A DNA stretch of 39,639 nucleotides from a virus, in the IMG/VR virus record IMGVR_UViG_3300030106_004864, positions 1 through 39,639 of that record. The stretch is one strand, 5' to 3'. Positions 29,095-36,665 of this stretch are shown here, piece by piece. Position numbers and translations under genes: made by a program. Below the pieces are notes generated by a model. It was not told the origin of the DNA and did no database searches. It saw only the letters and a list, made by a program, of their open reading frames with translations. The first letter of the stretch is position 1, and every line of letters starts with the position of its first letter.

Positions 29095-29331
29095 TTGCTA
29101 TTAAATGATTGGCTTCAAGAACAAGACCTAAATTTTTCGGAAGCGGCCCGATTATTCAAATGCAGCCGTCCATCAGTTCATTACTACGCAAACGGAAAAA
29201 TGCGTCCAGGGCCAAGGGTATGCCGCAGAATTTTTAAAGTTACAGACGGCAAAGTTACGGCAAACGATCATCAACAAGCATACGAGAGGCACCATGAGTG
29301 CAAGGAACAAGGCGAGAGGGCGAGAGCTTGA
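29095..29331 (+). CDS. Cro-like (YdaS-type) HTH regulator
   Basis: A 78-residue protein. LNDWLQEQDLNFSEAARLFK, then CSRPSVHYYANGKMRPGPRV and RRIFKVTDGKVTANDHQ match the short Cro/YdaS-like regulators of lambdoid switches, with the usual final T-G-V-T-x-x-D pattern. The start is TTG at 29095 with AAGGA seven bases ahead. It is divergent from the repressor and leads the early rightward operon. Its end overlaps the next gene by 38 bases. Confidence 0.82.
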   Translation: MLLNDWLQEQDLNFSEAARLFKCSRPSVHYYANGKMRPGPRVCRRIFKVTDGKVTANDHQQAYERHHECKEQGERARA

Positions 29332-29641
29332 AAATGAAGTCAAGGAAGCCTTTGCCCGTGTTGGGGTCAAAAGTCGGCGTGTCTTTGGATCAGGCGCATA
29401 CAAAAACCAGCTTGGCGAAGAGTTTGCTGGCGATGTGCGTTTGGGGCCTTACAGCGTGGAGTGCAAAAGAAAGAAAAGCGGCTTCAAGTTTTTGTATGAC
29501 GCTATGGAACAAGACGATGCTGACATTGTTGCTATCAGGCAAGACCGATGCCAACGACTGTACGTTTTACGGGAAAACACATTGATCGATTTATTTCAGA
29601 AAGCAGGTTTAGCAGAAGGAGAGAAAGATGAAACTGAGTGA
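29294..29641 (+). CDS. Holliday-junction-resolvase-like PD-(D/E)XK protein
   Basis: A 115-residue protein. GRELENEVKEAFARVG is the first helix, RRVFGSGAYK a loop with basic residues, then D47 in GDVRLG and E56-x-K58 in VECKRK, the PD-(D/E)XK signature. ADIVAIRQDR and LYVL follow as the last strands. This is like archaeal-type Hjc and small phage resolvases. GAGAGG precedes the ATG. It is the first gene after the Cro-like regulator and joins the recombination block. Confidence 0.75.
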   Translation: MSARNKARGRELENEVKEAFARVGVKSRRVFGSGAYKNQLGEEFAGDVRLGPYSVECKRKKSGFKFLYDAMEQDDADIVAIRQDRCQRLYVLRENTLIDLFQKAGLAEGEKDETE

Positions 29642-30371
29642 CGTTATAAGTGGGCCAAAACTGGAACCACCGCGCATTACCATTTATGGCGGTGCTGGTG
29701 TTGGCAAAAGTACCTTTGCAGCCGGAGCGCCGAATGCAATTTTTTTACCGACTGAAGATGGGATTGGCGTTATTGGCGCTGACCGTTTTCCTTTAATGGA
29801 AAGTTATGATGCTGTTGTTGAAGCAATTGAAGAACTGACAAAGGAAGACCATAAATTCAAAACCGTTGTCATTGACTCGCTTGATTGGCTTGAACCTTTG
29901 GTATGGAAAAAGGTTTGCGATATTCACAAACTGAAAAGTATTGAAGAACCCGGATATGGGAAAGGCTACACTTTTGCGGCTGAAATTTGGCGCGACCTTT
30001 TATCAAAGCTGGAAGTTTTAAGAAAACTCAAAGGAATGGTTGTCGTTTTGATTGCCCATTCCGCAATAAAACGGCATGACCCGCCGGATCAGGAAAGTTT
30101 TGACCGTTATGAATTAAAACTTCACAAATCGGCTGCTGCGCTGGTGAGCGAACATTCTGATATTATCGGCTATTGCAATTATCGCACCGTCATTACCGAA
30201 ACAGATACGGGTTTCGGCAATAAACGCAAACGTGCCGTTGGAACAGGTGAGCGTGTTTTACAGCTTGGCGCGAGGCCAGCTTATGTCGGCAAAACCCGAT
30301 ACGCGATACCAGAAGAATTACCTCTTGAATGGAAAGAACTTGTAAACGCAATAAAGGAGAGTGCGAAATGA
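29628..30371 (+). CDS. Sak4-like RecA-fold ATPase
   Basis: A 247-residue ATPase of the AAA_24/Sak4 group. Walker A GGAGVGKST is at residues 21-29 and Walker B VVIDSLDW at about 80-87, with a later VVVLIAHSAIKRHDPPD typical of phage Sak4 proteins. Sak4 promotes single-strand annealing together with an SSB-like partner, usually encoded next to it, as here (DUF669 protein). It overlaps the upstream gene by 14 bases and the next by four. Confidence 0.85.
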   Translation: MKLSDVISGPKLEPPRITIYGGAGVGKSTFAAGAPNAIFLPTEDGIGVIGADRFPLMESYDAVVEAIEELTKEDHKFKTVVIDSLDWLEPLVWKKVCDIHKLKSIEEPGYGKGYTFAAEIWRDLLSKLEVLRKLKGMVVVLIAHSAIKRHDPPDQESFDRYELKLHKSAAALVSEHSDIIGYCNYRTVITETDTGFGNKRKRAVGTGERVLQLGARPAYVGKTRYAIPEELPLEWKELVNAIKESAK

Positions 30372-30841
30372 CTGCTTTGTCACAACCGATCACTATTGAT
30401 CCCAATAATGTTTCAGCGCCAGCAATGGGAGAACTTCTTCCGAAAGGTAAGTACGCAGCCAAGGTCGCGGGGGCTGAAGAGAAAACCTCTCAAAAAGGTA
30501 ATAATTATCTGGAAGTCGAGTTTATCTTAGAAAACTCGCGCCACATTTGGCACATTTTTAATCTCTGGAATCCTAGTAATGGCTCCCGTGAAATAAGCCA
30601 GAAAGAGTTTAACAAGCTGGGTGCTATTTGTGGTGTCAGTGGTCAAGTGACCGATACTGACCAGATTTTAGGCCGTGAGGTTTTACTGGATGTTGGCATA
30701 AAAGCTGGCACCGCAGGCTACCCCGATAAAAACGTGGTTAAAGATTTCTTATCGCCAACTAAGGCCAACAATGCGCCCCCCAGAGCGCCAGCTAATGAGG
30801 CGGTTACACCTCCCGCCACCTCGACAGCGCCTTGGTCTTAG
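30368..30841 (+). CDS. DUF669-type ssDNA-binding-like protein
   Basis: A 157-residue protein. LPKGKYAAKVAGAEEKTSQK, then NNYLEVEFILENSRHIW and FNKLGAICGVSGQVTD match DUF669, a phage OB-fold-like family found next to Sak4 and thought to bind single-stranded DNA. The C-terminal 25 residues are Pro/Ala/Thr-rich and disordered. The ATG at 30368 overlaps the Sak4 stop by four bases. A strong terminator follows. Confidence 0.8.
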   Translation: MTALSQPITIDPNNVSAPAMGELLPKGKYAAKVAGAEEKTSQKGNNYLEVEFILENSRHIWHIFNLWNPSNGSREISQKEFNKLGAICGVSGQVTDTDQILGREVLLDVGIKAGTAGYPDKNVVKDFLSPTKANNAPPRAPANEAVTPPATSTAPWS

Positions 30842-30846
30842 GTACT

Positions 30847-30875
30847 GGGGGGGGTGCATTCCCCCCCCATTTTTT
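30847..30875 (+). terminator. Strong terminator with G8/C8 stem
   Basis: Eight Gs (30847-30854) and eight Cs (30861-30868) flank the loop TGCATT, followed by A and six Ts. It starts six bases after the DUF669 stop and only 13 bases before the next ATG follows. It probably reduces expression of the Cas4-like and primase genes unless antiterminated. Length of such homopolymers can vary between isolates. Confidence 0.85.
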
Positions 30876-30880
30876 AGCTT

Positions 30881-31834
30881 ATGGTAAAAATACAAATAAA
30901 TGATCCAACGCTTGAGGCCGCAGACCTTGCCTTGGAAAAGCGCGAGAACGCAAGACCAGGGCGCACTTATCTGGGCATGTCTGGCATTGGTGGCTGTGAG
31001 AGGAAAAATTATTACGGGTTTTATCTTGCTGGCAAAGAAGAGTTTACGGCGAACACGTTAAAGAATTTTGCAGACGGTCATCGAACAGAAGATTTGATTA
31101 TAGAGCGTTTGCGAATGGTTGATGGCTTGACCGTGATTGCCAATGATCCCGACACAAACAAGCAGATCGAAGTCGGTGATTTTGGTGGGCATTTTGGCGG
31201 TCATCTGGATGGAGAAATTCTTGGTTTAAAACAAGCGCCGAAAACTTGGCATGTTCTTGAATGTAAATCTGTAAGTGACAAAAGGTTGGCTGAGTTTCGG
31301 AAGCTGAAACAAAAGGTAGGGGAGAAGGCAACCTTAGAGGCTTGGAGCGAAATGTATTTTGCCCAGCATCAACTATACATGCTGTATCGCGGTATGAAGC
31401 GCGGATACATTGTTGTTGCATCTGCGGGTGGGCGAGATTGGGATGCTGTTAGGACAAATTTTGACAAATCAAAGGCTGAATTTTATGCGCGTCGTGCAGA
31501 GCGTATTATTGAAAATCCAGATCAGTTACCCAATCGCATTTCAGAAAATCCCGATTATTTTATTTGCCGTTGGTGTAACCTGACAGAGATTTGTCACGGT
31601 CAAAAAGCGCCGGATAGAAATTGCCGGACCTGTATTTTTTCCGAAGCCACCGAAAACGCGAACTGGCGTTGCAAAAAGCACGACAAGAATCTGACTGTTT
31701 CTGAACAGCGTGAGGGTTGTCCAGACCAGCGTTATCGACCCGCTTTTATTAAAGGCGAGGTTGTGACCGTTGACGATGAAGCGGTCACATATTGCTTGGA
31801 GGATGGCACCCGCTGGCTTGATAGCGGTGTCTGA
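30881..31834 (+). CDS. Cas4/RecB-like nuclease with Fe-S cluster motif
   Basis: A 317-residue nuclease. The PD-(D/E)XK core has D110 in GGHLDGEI and E127-x-K129 in LECKS. C39, together with C229-x2-C232-x5-C238, is the Cas4/AddB arrangement for a 4Fe-4S cluster. A further C-terminal domain has C248-x2-C251, C264 and C280, a zinc-finger-like set. No CRISPR array or other cas gene is present, so it is a phage recombination exonuclease. It sits behind Sak4 and DUF669 genes. Confidence 0.85.
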   Translation: MVKIQINDPTLEAADLALEKRENARPGRTYLGMSGIGGCERKNYYGFYLAGKEEFTANTLKNFADGHRTEDLIIERLRMVDGLTVIANDPDTNKQIEVGDFGGHFGGHLDGEILGLKQAPKTWHVLECKSVSDKRLAEFRKLKQKVGEKATLEAWSEMYFAQHQLYMLYRGMKRGYIVVASAGGRDWDAVRTNFDKSKAEFYARRAERIIENPDQLPNRISENPDYFICRWCNLTEICHGQKAPDRNCRTCIFSEATENANWRCKKHDKNLTVSEQREGCPDQRYRPAFIKGEVVTVDDEAVTYCLEDGTRWLDSGV

Positions 31835-32154
31835 TGGCTTGCGCGGTTTGCTTTCGATGTGAGCGCGGATTTGCCTTTGTACCGCGATTGGCGGGTGAAA
31901 GTGGAAAGACTGTTTATTTTTGCTCAATGGAGCATTTGAACCTTTGGAGGACAAAGAACATGGATTGGACAGCAAAAGAAGATGAAATGCTTTTAGCCTC
32001 TGGGAAGGCTGGCGGGGAATATCTGGAATCCATTAACACTACTGACCTTGCAAAACTAAACAAGGATCAATGGTTGGCGTTTTTGCGGTGCGTGATTGGA
32101 CGCATGGCAGAAGAACGGGCCTTAGTTGAACTGAATGACGAGATACCTTTTTAG
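31834..32154 (+). CDS. Small zinc-finger protein (DUF6511-like)
   Basis: A 106-residue protein. The N-terminal CAVCFRCERGFAF and later YFCSMEHLNLW form a treble-clef-like zinc site. The second half is helical (GGEYLESINTTDLAKLNKDQ and WLAFLRCVIGRMAEE). This matches a phage family I recall as DUF6511, role unknown, often next to replication genes. It starts in a TGATG overlap with the nuclease gene. Confidence 0.72.
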   Translation: MACAVCFRCERGFAFVPRLAGESGKTVYFCSMEHLNLWRTKNMDWTAKEDEMLLASGKAGGEYLESINTTDLAKLNKDQWLAFLRCVIGRMAEERALVELNDEIPF

Positions 32155-32331
32155 ATGACTGAAAATTTAAAATGTTTTATTTGCGGTTCCAAAGTTATTT
32201 GGGGAGGTGACCACGACCTCGAAAATGGCGAGTACAACGACGAATATCTGATTGAGAGCAATTTAACGTGTACTGGTTGTGGTGCTTTTTATCTCGTTGC
32301 TCACCAACTAAGGCAGAGCGATGACGATTGA
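32155..32331 (+). CDS. Tiny zinc-ribbon protein (58 residues)
   Basis: A 58-residue protein with CFICGSKVIWGG at the start and CTGCGAFY near the end, a classical four-cysteine zinc ribbon, between which lies an acidic stretch. It starts directly after the upstream stop and overlaps the primase-helicase gene by 11 bases. Zinc ribbons of this size often bind nucleic acid or recruit partners. Here it may help primase. Function is inferred. Confidence 0.68.
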   Translation: MTENLKCFICGSKVIWGGDHDLENGEYNDEYLIESNLTCTGCGAFYLVAHQLRQSDDD

Positions 32332-34102
32332 CATCGAAAACGCTGCGCGGAAAAAATTCGGTGATCCCAATACCGCTTTGTCTACCAATAAGGAATTGCG
32401 TTTTGGTCAGCATGGCTCAAAAACTGTCGATACAAAATCAGGCGCATGGTTTGACTTTGAGGATGAGGAGGGAGGCTGGCTTGTCGATCAAAGGAAAGAA
32501 AAAGAAGAATTGCAAGCTGCATATCGCTCATATCGCCTTATTGTCGATAAATATGATTATGTGGATGCAAAGGGAAATTTCTTATTTCAAGTTGTGCGTT
32601 ATGCGGGGCATGACTTTAGCCAGCGTCGGCCTGATGGCAAGGGTGGCTGGATTTGGGGACTTAAAAACTCCGGCTTGCCAATGGTTTTATATAATTTGCC
32701 TTCTGTTATCAAAGCAGAGGAAATTGTCGTCGTTGCGGGTGAGAAGGACTGTTTAAACGTCACCAAAAAGACGGGCATGGTTGCCACAACCAATGTGGGC
32801 GGTGAAGCGCGGAAGTGGGAAGAAGAAAACACCCAATATTTCAAGGATAAAGATGTCTATATCGTGCCTGATAATGATGAGCGCGGCATAAAACATGCAA
32901 ACGAGGTCGCAGAAGCCCTGTTTGGCACGGCGAAAAGTGTCCGTATCTGTAATATCTGTGCTGGTATGGAGAACAAAGCAGATTCTTCAGATTGGCTTGA
33001 GGTCAACGAGGGGTATCGTGAGGCTCTTTTAAAGTTTCCGGTTATTGAAGAGACTGAGGGATTAATTGAGGTTTATGAGACAATCGACGCCGATGACATG
33101 GTGGAAGCTGTGTCTGGCGATGATTTTGTCGAAAATTTACTCATTAACGGGCAAATGTCCGTTCTGTATGGCCCCAGCAATAGCGGAAAGACCTTCTTTG
33201 CCACCGATTTATCCCTGCATGTGGCCTTGGGTTGGAACTGGCGAGGGCTAGAAGTTGACCAAGGAAGCGTACTTTACCTCGCTATGGAGGGTTCCTACGG
33301 CATTCGCAATCGCGTTGTCGCCTTTCGGGATCATTATAATGTTGCAGAAAAAATACCCTTTTCCGTCGTGCCGGTAGCCATCAATTTTCTCAATGACGAT
33401 ATAGAAAAGCTCATTAACACGGTGCGGATGGCTTCAAGGCGTTTAGGCAACGTCAAGATGGTCGTTGTCGATACGCTGTCCCGCGCTTTGGCTGGTGGCG
33501 ATGAAAACGGTCCCAAGGACATGACAGCCTTTGTCGGGGCCGTAGATCGGCTACGAGAGGCCGTTTCAGCCCACGTCTTGATTGTTCACCATACAGGCAA
33601 AGACGAGGCAAAAGGGGCAAGGGGCCATAGCTCCTTGAGGGCGGCAACAGACACAGAAATAGAGGTCGTTGCTGGCGATGATTTTTCGTGTGCAAAGGTT
33701 ACAAAACAGCGTGAACTTGAGATTGTCGGAGAATACGGCTTTTCCTTACAAGGAGTGCGAATTGGCACAAATCTTAGGGGTAAGGATGTGACCTCGTGCG
33801 TTGTGGAGGTTGTTGATGAGGTGCGGATCCGAAAAAAATCCAAACCTACAGGAAAAGCACAAAAAATAGTTCTCAAAGCCCTTTGGAACGCCTTGGCATC
33901 AAATGGAATGGATGGGGCTGTGTTGGGTAAAGAGTATTCGGTCGGTCGGGTGGTGAAAGAAGAGGATTGGAGATTTGAAGCATATCGGCTTCTGAGTGGT
34001 GAACAAAAACACAAAAGTACAACCTTTAATCGAACAGTTGATGGGCTGGTAGCAGATGAATTTGTGTGTCGATCAAATGAATATTGTTGGGTTGTTGAGT
34101 GA
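32321..34102 (+). CDS. Toprim primase / RepA-like helicase fusion
   Basis: A 593-residue replication protein. The N-terminal part has a Toprim domain with E141 in VVVAGEKDCL and D184/D186 in YIVPDNDERG. The second half is a RecA/RepA-like helicase (AAA_25) with Walker A GPSNSGKT (284-291) and Walker B VVVDTLSRA. VLIVHHTGKDEAKGARGHSS follows, typical of hexameric helicases. No DNA polymerase is encoded, so host polymerase is needed. A dense hexamer array lies right after the stop. Confidence 0.87.
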   Translation: MTIDIENAARKKFGDPNTALSTNKELRFGQHGSKTVDTKSGAWFDFEDEEGGWLVDQRKEKEELQAAYRSYRLIVDKYDYVDAKGNFLFQVVRYAGHDFSQRRPDGKGGWIWGLKNSGLPMVLYNLPSVIKAEEIVVVAGEKDCLNVTKKTGMVATTNVGGEARKWEEENTQYFKDKDVYIVPDNDERGIKHANEVAEALFGTAKSVRICNICAGMENKADSSDWLEVNEGYREALLKFPVIEETEGLIEVYETIDADDMVEAVSGDDFVENLLINGQMSVLYGPSNSGKTFFATDLSLHVALGWNWRGLEVDQGSVLYLAMEGSYGIRNRVVAFRDHYNVAEKIPFSVVPVAINFLNDDIEKLINTVRMASRRLGNVKMVVVDTLSRALAGGDENGPKDMTAFVGAVDRLREAVSAHVLIVHHTGKDEAKGARGHSSLRAATDTEIEVVAGDDFSCAKVTKQRELEIVGEYGFSLQGVRIGTNLRGKDVTSCVVEVVDEVRIRKKSKPTGKAQKIVLKALWNALASNGMDGAVLGKEYSVGRVVKEEDWRFEAYRLLSGEQKHKSTTFNRTVDGLVADEFVCRSNEYCWVVE

Positions 34103-34223
34103 CCGCAATTACCGCATTGCGGTCTTTGCGGTTATTGCGGTTTATACGTGCCGCAGACCGCAAAACCGCATTCTTATATAGAATGCGGTATTTTGCGGTG
34201 CCGTATCCTTGAAAAAGACCGCA
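34102..34223. repeat. Array of ten ACCGCA/TGCGGT hexamers: candidate replication origin
   Basis: ACCGCA occurs at 34102, 34111, 34157, 34165 and 34218, and its complement TGCGGT at 34118, 34127, 34136, 34184 and 34194. In the centre, ACCGCATTCT (34165-34174) and AGAATGCGGT (34180-34189) form a perfect 10-bp inverted repeat around TATAT. Several direct copies are nine bases apart. Iteron-like arrays with an AT-rich dyad next to a primase-helicase are typical of origins. An operator for the following gene is the main alternative. No gene is seen in 34103-34237. Confidence 0.65.
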
Positions 34224-34237
34224 AAAAGGGTTTTTTG

Positions 34238-34663
34238 ATGAAACGTGATATTATTGATGAGGCGGGGGATATTGATGGGTTGGTTGAGATGCTTTTCGAG
34301 GCGGCTTTGACCGAAAGAAGATTGTCTGGTGTTTTGAAAAAAAGGTATAAAGTTGTGTGGCCTGATATTCCTCCTGACCCTAATTTGGCCTTTGGGTATA
34401 ATGAGGCACGGCTGAGTTTAGGTAATGCGTCGGCGGCTGAAATTGATCGGTATGATAGAATGCTTTTGGCAACTCAAATTCTGGATGGTGAGGATGCAAG
34501 GATTTTGTGGGCGGCTGCACATTCACAGGTCGGTCGGGAAAGAGGGCCAGCGTGGAAAAAGATCGGTCGGCTTTTGGGGATTGGTGCGCCAACGGTTAAA
34601 AGACGTTTTGAACGAGCAATATTGACTTTATGGTATAGGTTGAAAAATGGATTGGATTGTTAG
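34238..34663 (+). CDS. DUF6362-like HTH protein
   Basis: A 141-residue protein. The C-terminal half has RILWAAAHSQVGRERG, then PAWKKIGRLLGIGAPTVKRR and FERAILTLWYRL, a helix-turn-helix like those of DUF6362 phage proteins and sigma-like regulators. ATG at 34238 is preceded by AAGGG. A longer frame would run through the hexamer array and is rejected. As the last rightward gene of the early block it may regulate later transcription. That role is inferred. Confidence 0.7.
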   Translation: MKRDIIDEAGDIDGLVEMLFEAALTERRLSGVLKKRYKVVWPDIPPDPNLAFGYNEARLSLGNASAAEIDRYDRMLLATQILDGEDARILWAAAHSQVGRERGPAWKKIGRLLGIGAPTVKRRFERAILTLWYRLKNGLDC

Positions 34664-34679
34664 CCTTTTACGCTGGATT

Positions 34680-34904
34680 TTATGAAATCCTTCTATCAAT
34701 GCGTTTAAACGGTGTTAAGTCTGGAATTTGTCGGGTTGAAATGATTTCCATCAATAAAGCGGCATATCCTGGCATATCTTGAGTGCCAGCTTCCCACCGC
34801 TGAACGGTGCGCCAACCATGCTTGCCCATCCTTAATAGGGCAGCAAAGCCACGCAATGTCAGGTTTAGATCGTTTCTGTGTGTTTTAAATTCCTGTGGTG
34901 TCAT
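34680..34904 (-). CDS. Small Xre-type HTH protein
   Basis: A 74-residue protein. MTPQEFKTHRNDLNLTLRGF, then AALLRMGKHGWRTVQRWEAG, is a helix-turn-helix of the Xre/Cro type (the WEAG after the recognition helix is typical). AAAGG precedes the ATG. It is the last gene of the long leftward operon, converging with the DUF6362-like gene 16 bases away. It may regulate that operon or host genes. Confidence 0.75.
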   Translation of the reverse strand: MTPQEFKTHRNDLNLTLRGFAALLRMGKHGWRTVQRWEAGTQDMPGYAALLMEIISTRQIPDLTPFKRIDRRIS

Positions 34905-35180
34905 TTATATGCCTTTTATTAAATATTGATCGATAGCTCGTACACCATCAGCACAGACTGCCCTAAAAACTTCTTCGCTTGGCTTGTCGTCAAACTCAAA
35001 GTCGTAAATGACAATGGAAACTTCATCGTCTGCGTCTGAGTACACCAAATCGCTGGCAGTTGTTTCGTCCTCTGCCTCAGTCGTCCATTTAGCGACAAAC
35101 TCAGGTGCTTGACGGTGGATTATGTACCCTTGCTCCATGTCGTCCAGCGGGTCTATGCCGACAATCCAGCGGCTAGGCAT
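34905..35180 (-). CDS. Small acidic protein of unknown function
   Basis: A 91-residue protein (MPSRWIVGIDPLDDMEQGYI start) with a strongly acidic middle (TTEAEDETTASDLVYSDADD) and an acidic end. No motif is recognised. ATG at 35180 is chosen because GAGAAG precedes it and it overlaps the upstream stop by eight bases. A longer frame upstream is not supported. Acidic small proteins like this, in a run beside ArdA, may be decoys for host enzymes. Confidence 0.6.
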   Translation of the reverse strand: MPSRWIVGIDPLDDMEQGYIIHRQAPEFVAKWTTEAEDETTASDLVYSDADDEVSIVIYDFEFDDKPSEEVFRAVCADGVRAIDQYLIKGI

Positions 35181-35379
35181 TTTCTTCTCTTGCTTTTTCA
35201 GCGGCAAACTTTTGTGCCTTGTTCCAAGCATTGCTCCCAATCGCTTTAGAAAACTTTTTTTCCTTCTGGTAGCCCCTCGTGTCTGGGTGTGTGGACGGGT
35301 AGCTAACCACAAACGCGCTGCCATGATCCTGTAACTGCACAGGTCCAAATTCGTTATATTTTGTGCTAATTATTTTCAT
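35173..35379 (-). CDS. Small basic protein of unknown function
   Basis: A 68-residue protein (MKIISTKYNEFGPVQLQDHG). It has a beta-like first half and a basic helical end (FSKAIGSNAWNKAQKFAAEK). It is one of the few basic products in this operon. GGAGGAAG sets the ATG at 35379. It overlaps its neighbours by 8 and 14 bases. I do not recognise it. Confidence 0.62.
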   Translation of the reverse strand: MKIISTKYNEFGPVQLQDHGSAFVVSYPSTHPDTRGYQKEKKFSKAIGSNAWNKAQKFAAEKAREENA

Positions 35380-35608
35380 TTTCTTCCTCCCAATTTTTAA
35401 GCGCAAATTGCTGGGCTGTGCTGATGAGTTCTTCCGCTACCTCTTCTGTGGGTGCAAACGCATAAGCGCAAGACATAGCCGACACCATCATTCCCGCTAC
35501 TGCATCTTTTAACGCCATAGGGTCGTCGTCTCCTAACGCCTCGTTGATCTTGTCGAGTGCATCAAGTCCGGCCTGATAGCCAATTTCATAGCTTTCTTGA
35601 GTGTCCAT
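35366..35608 (-). CDS. Small helical acidic protein
   Basis: An 80-residue, all-helical protein (SYEIGYQAGLDALDKINEAL, then MVSAMSCAYAFAPTEEVAEE) with an acidic, Asn-rich end. A single cysteine is present. AAGGA precedes the ATG at seven bases. It lies in the leftward operon between two tiny acidic proteins. No known family comes to mind. Confidence 0.62.
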   Translation of the reverse strand: MDTQESYEIGYQAGLDALDKINEALGDDDPMALKDAVAGMMVSAMSCAYAFAPTEEVAEELISTAQQFALKNWEEENENN

Positions 35609-35611
35609 CGT

Positions 35612-35752
35612 TCAATCCTTTATGAATTTGTGTAAGCGGCTGTATAATTCTTCAGCTTTTTCTATTTCTTCAGCATCACCAGAAACACAATTCTCTACAT
35701 AATCTGAAAAGATTTGATGCAAAAGATCAAGGTCTTGGTTTGTAATTTTCAT
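35612..35752 (-). CDS. Tiny acidic helical protein (46 residues)
   Basis: A 46-residue protein (MKITNQDLDLLHQIFSDYVE), predicted as two helices, with an acidic middle (GDAEEIEKAEELYSR). GGAGGA lies about seven bases before the ATG. The start overlaps the upstream stop by four bases. The tight overlaps and good ribosome site support it as a real gene. Function unknown. Confidence 0.58.
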   Translation of the reverse strand: MKITNQDLDLLHQIFSDYVENCVSGDAEEIEKAEELYSRLHKFIKD

Positions 35753-35988
35753 TCTTCAGTCCTCCAATAACTTGTTCCATCTCCTGTATAAACTTGGGCA
35801 TCGGTATTTTCTGGGTCAGGTTCTACGTCGTCGCCCGCTAATCTGACAGCAGCGAGGTACGCTAATTCACCACTACCATTTTCATCATCTTGGGCTGGTA
35901 AATAACCACCGCCGCCAAAATCCAACATAAAATCCAATAGTATTTTGAAATTTGCATCAAAATCTTTTTTTGAAATAGTGTTGGTCAT
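35749..35988 (-). CDS. Small acidic protein with Gly-rich turn
   Basis: A 79-residue protein (MTNTISKKDFDANFKILLDF) containing FMLDFGGGGYLPAQDDENGS and a very acidic C-terminal half (DDVEPDPENTDAQVYTGDGT). AAGGAGA precedes the ATG at 35988. The charge is almost entirely negative. DNA-mimic or decoy activity could be considered given the ArdA neighbour, but no similarity is seen. Confidence 0.6.
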   Translation of the reverse strand: MTNTISKKDFDANFKILLDFMLDFGGGGYLPAQDDENGSGELAYLAAVRLAGDDVEPDPENTDAQVYTGDGTSYWRTEE

Positions 35989-35989
35989 T

Positions 35990-36145
35990 TCACTTTCTCC
36001 TTTCATAAAATTTGATTGTGTCTGTCACAACATCTTCCGCAGTACTGATTATGTGAGCGCAATCTGGGTCTATTTTTTCGGCTTTGTAATACAAAGTAGT
36101 TAATTCTTCTAAAATTTCTTTTAGTTCTTTTATTTTGCTACTCAT
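35990..36145 (-). CDS. Tiny helical protein (51 residues)
   Basis: A 51-residue protein (MSSKIKELKEILEELTTLYY), probably two helices, with one cysteine (DPDCAHII). Its stop lies one base before the ATG of the next leftward gene and carries that gene's AAGGAGA ribosome site inside its coding sequence. Function unknown. Confidence 0.58.
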   Translation of the reverse strand: MSSKIKELKEILEELTTLYYKAEKIDPDCAHIISTAEDVVTDTIKFYERRK

Positions 36146-36342
36146 CGTTCAGTCCTCCCAACCCGAAAATCTTCGGGATCGTATGGCTCATCCATATCAC
36201 CTTTTTTAAAAGCTGCCTTGGTCATAGCTATCAAATCATCAATTTCTGCTTGTGCCTCTTCTACAGTGTCGTAGAAGGTGGGTTCATCCTCGTTTAAAAT
36301 GTCCCAGCCATACAAAAAGTTATGTTCAACTATGTATTTCAT
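36142..36342 (-). CDS. Small acidic protein
   Basis: A 66-residue protein (MKYIVEHNFLYGWDILNEDE), then FYDTVEEAQAEIDDLIAMTK and an acidic tail with DPEDFRVGR. The pattern of a short beta hairpin followed by an acidic helix resembles small phage proteins of unknown role. The ATG overlaps the upstream TGA by one base (TGATG) after GGAGGAG. Confidence 0.62.
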   Translation of the reverse strand: MKYIVEHNFLYGWDILNEDEPTFYDTVEEAQAEIDDLIAMTKAAFKKGDMDEPYDPEDFRVGRTER

Positions 36343-36665
36343 CACTCCTCCTCCTCAGTTAGGCCAGCCTTTTCTGCAATAGATAGAAATGACCACCCAC
36401 ACATGGTTACAAGCATTCGGTCAGCAACCTCTTTCCAAGGCAAATCGTCATTAAATCCCCAGTTCTCTTCGTTAAAATAGGCAGTGAAGACACGTAGAAT
36501 CGCCTTATAGAAATCGCTGTCCTCGCGCATCTCGAATTCGATTACCTCACCAATTCGAGCCTTCTCGTTCCAATCATCTGAATCCCAGATGGCGGCCAAT
36601 TTTTCCGACACCTGTTTACGAATTTCTGGTGTCACATCGTCTGAATAAATAATGTTGTTTTTCAT
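36342..36665 (-). CDS. Small acidic helical protein
   Basis: A 107-residue protein (MKNNIIYSDDVTPEIRKQVS). It has WDSDDWNEKARIGEVIEFEM and FTAYFNEENWGFNDDLPWKE, Trp- and acid-rich segments, and ends in LTEEEE. GGGAGG precedes the ATG. It overlaps its upstream neighbour by one base. No family recognised. The charge pattern again fits the acidic theme of the operon. Confidence 0.62.
   Translation of the reverse strand: MKNNIIYSDDVTPEIRKQVSEKLAAIWDSDDWNEKARIGEVIEFEMREDSDFYKAILRVFTAYFNEENWGFNDDLPWKEVADRMLVTMCGWSFLSIAEKAGLTEEEE

Noticed and set aside
34148-34237. Extended N-terminus of the DUF6362-like protein
   Set aside because: The extra 30 codons run through the hexamer array. The internal ATG at 34238 has a proper ribosome site.
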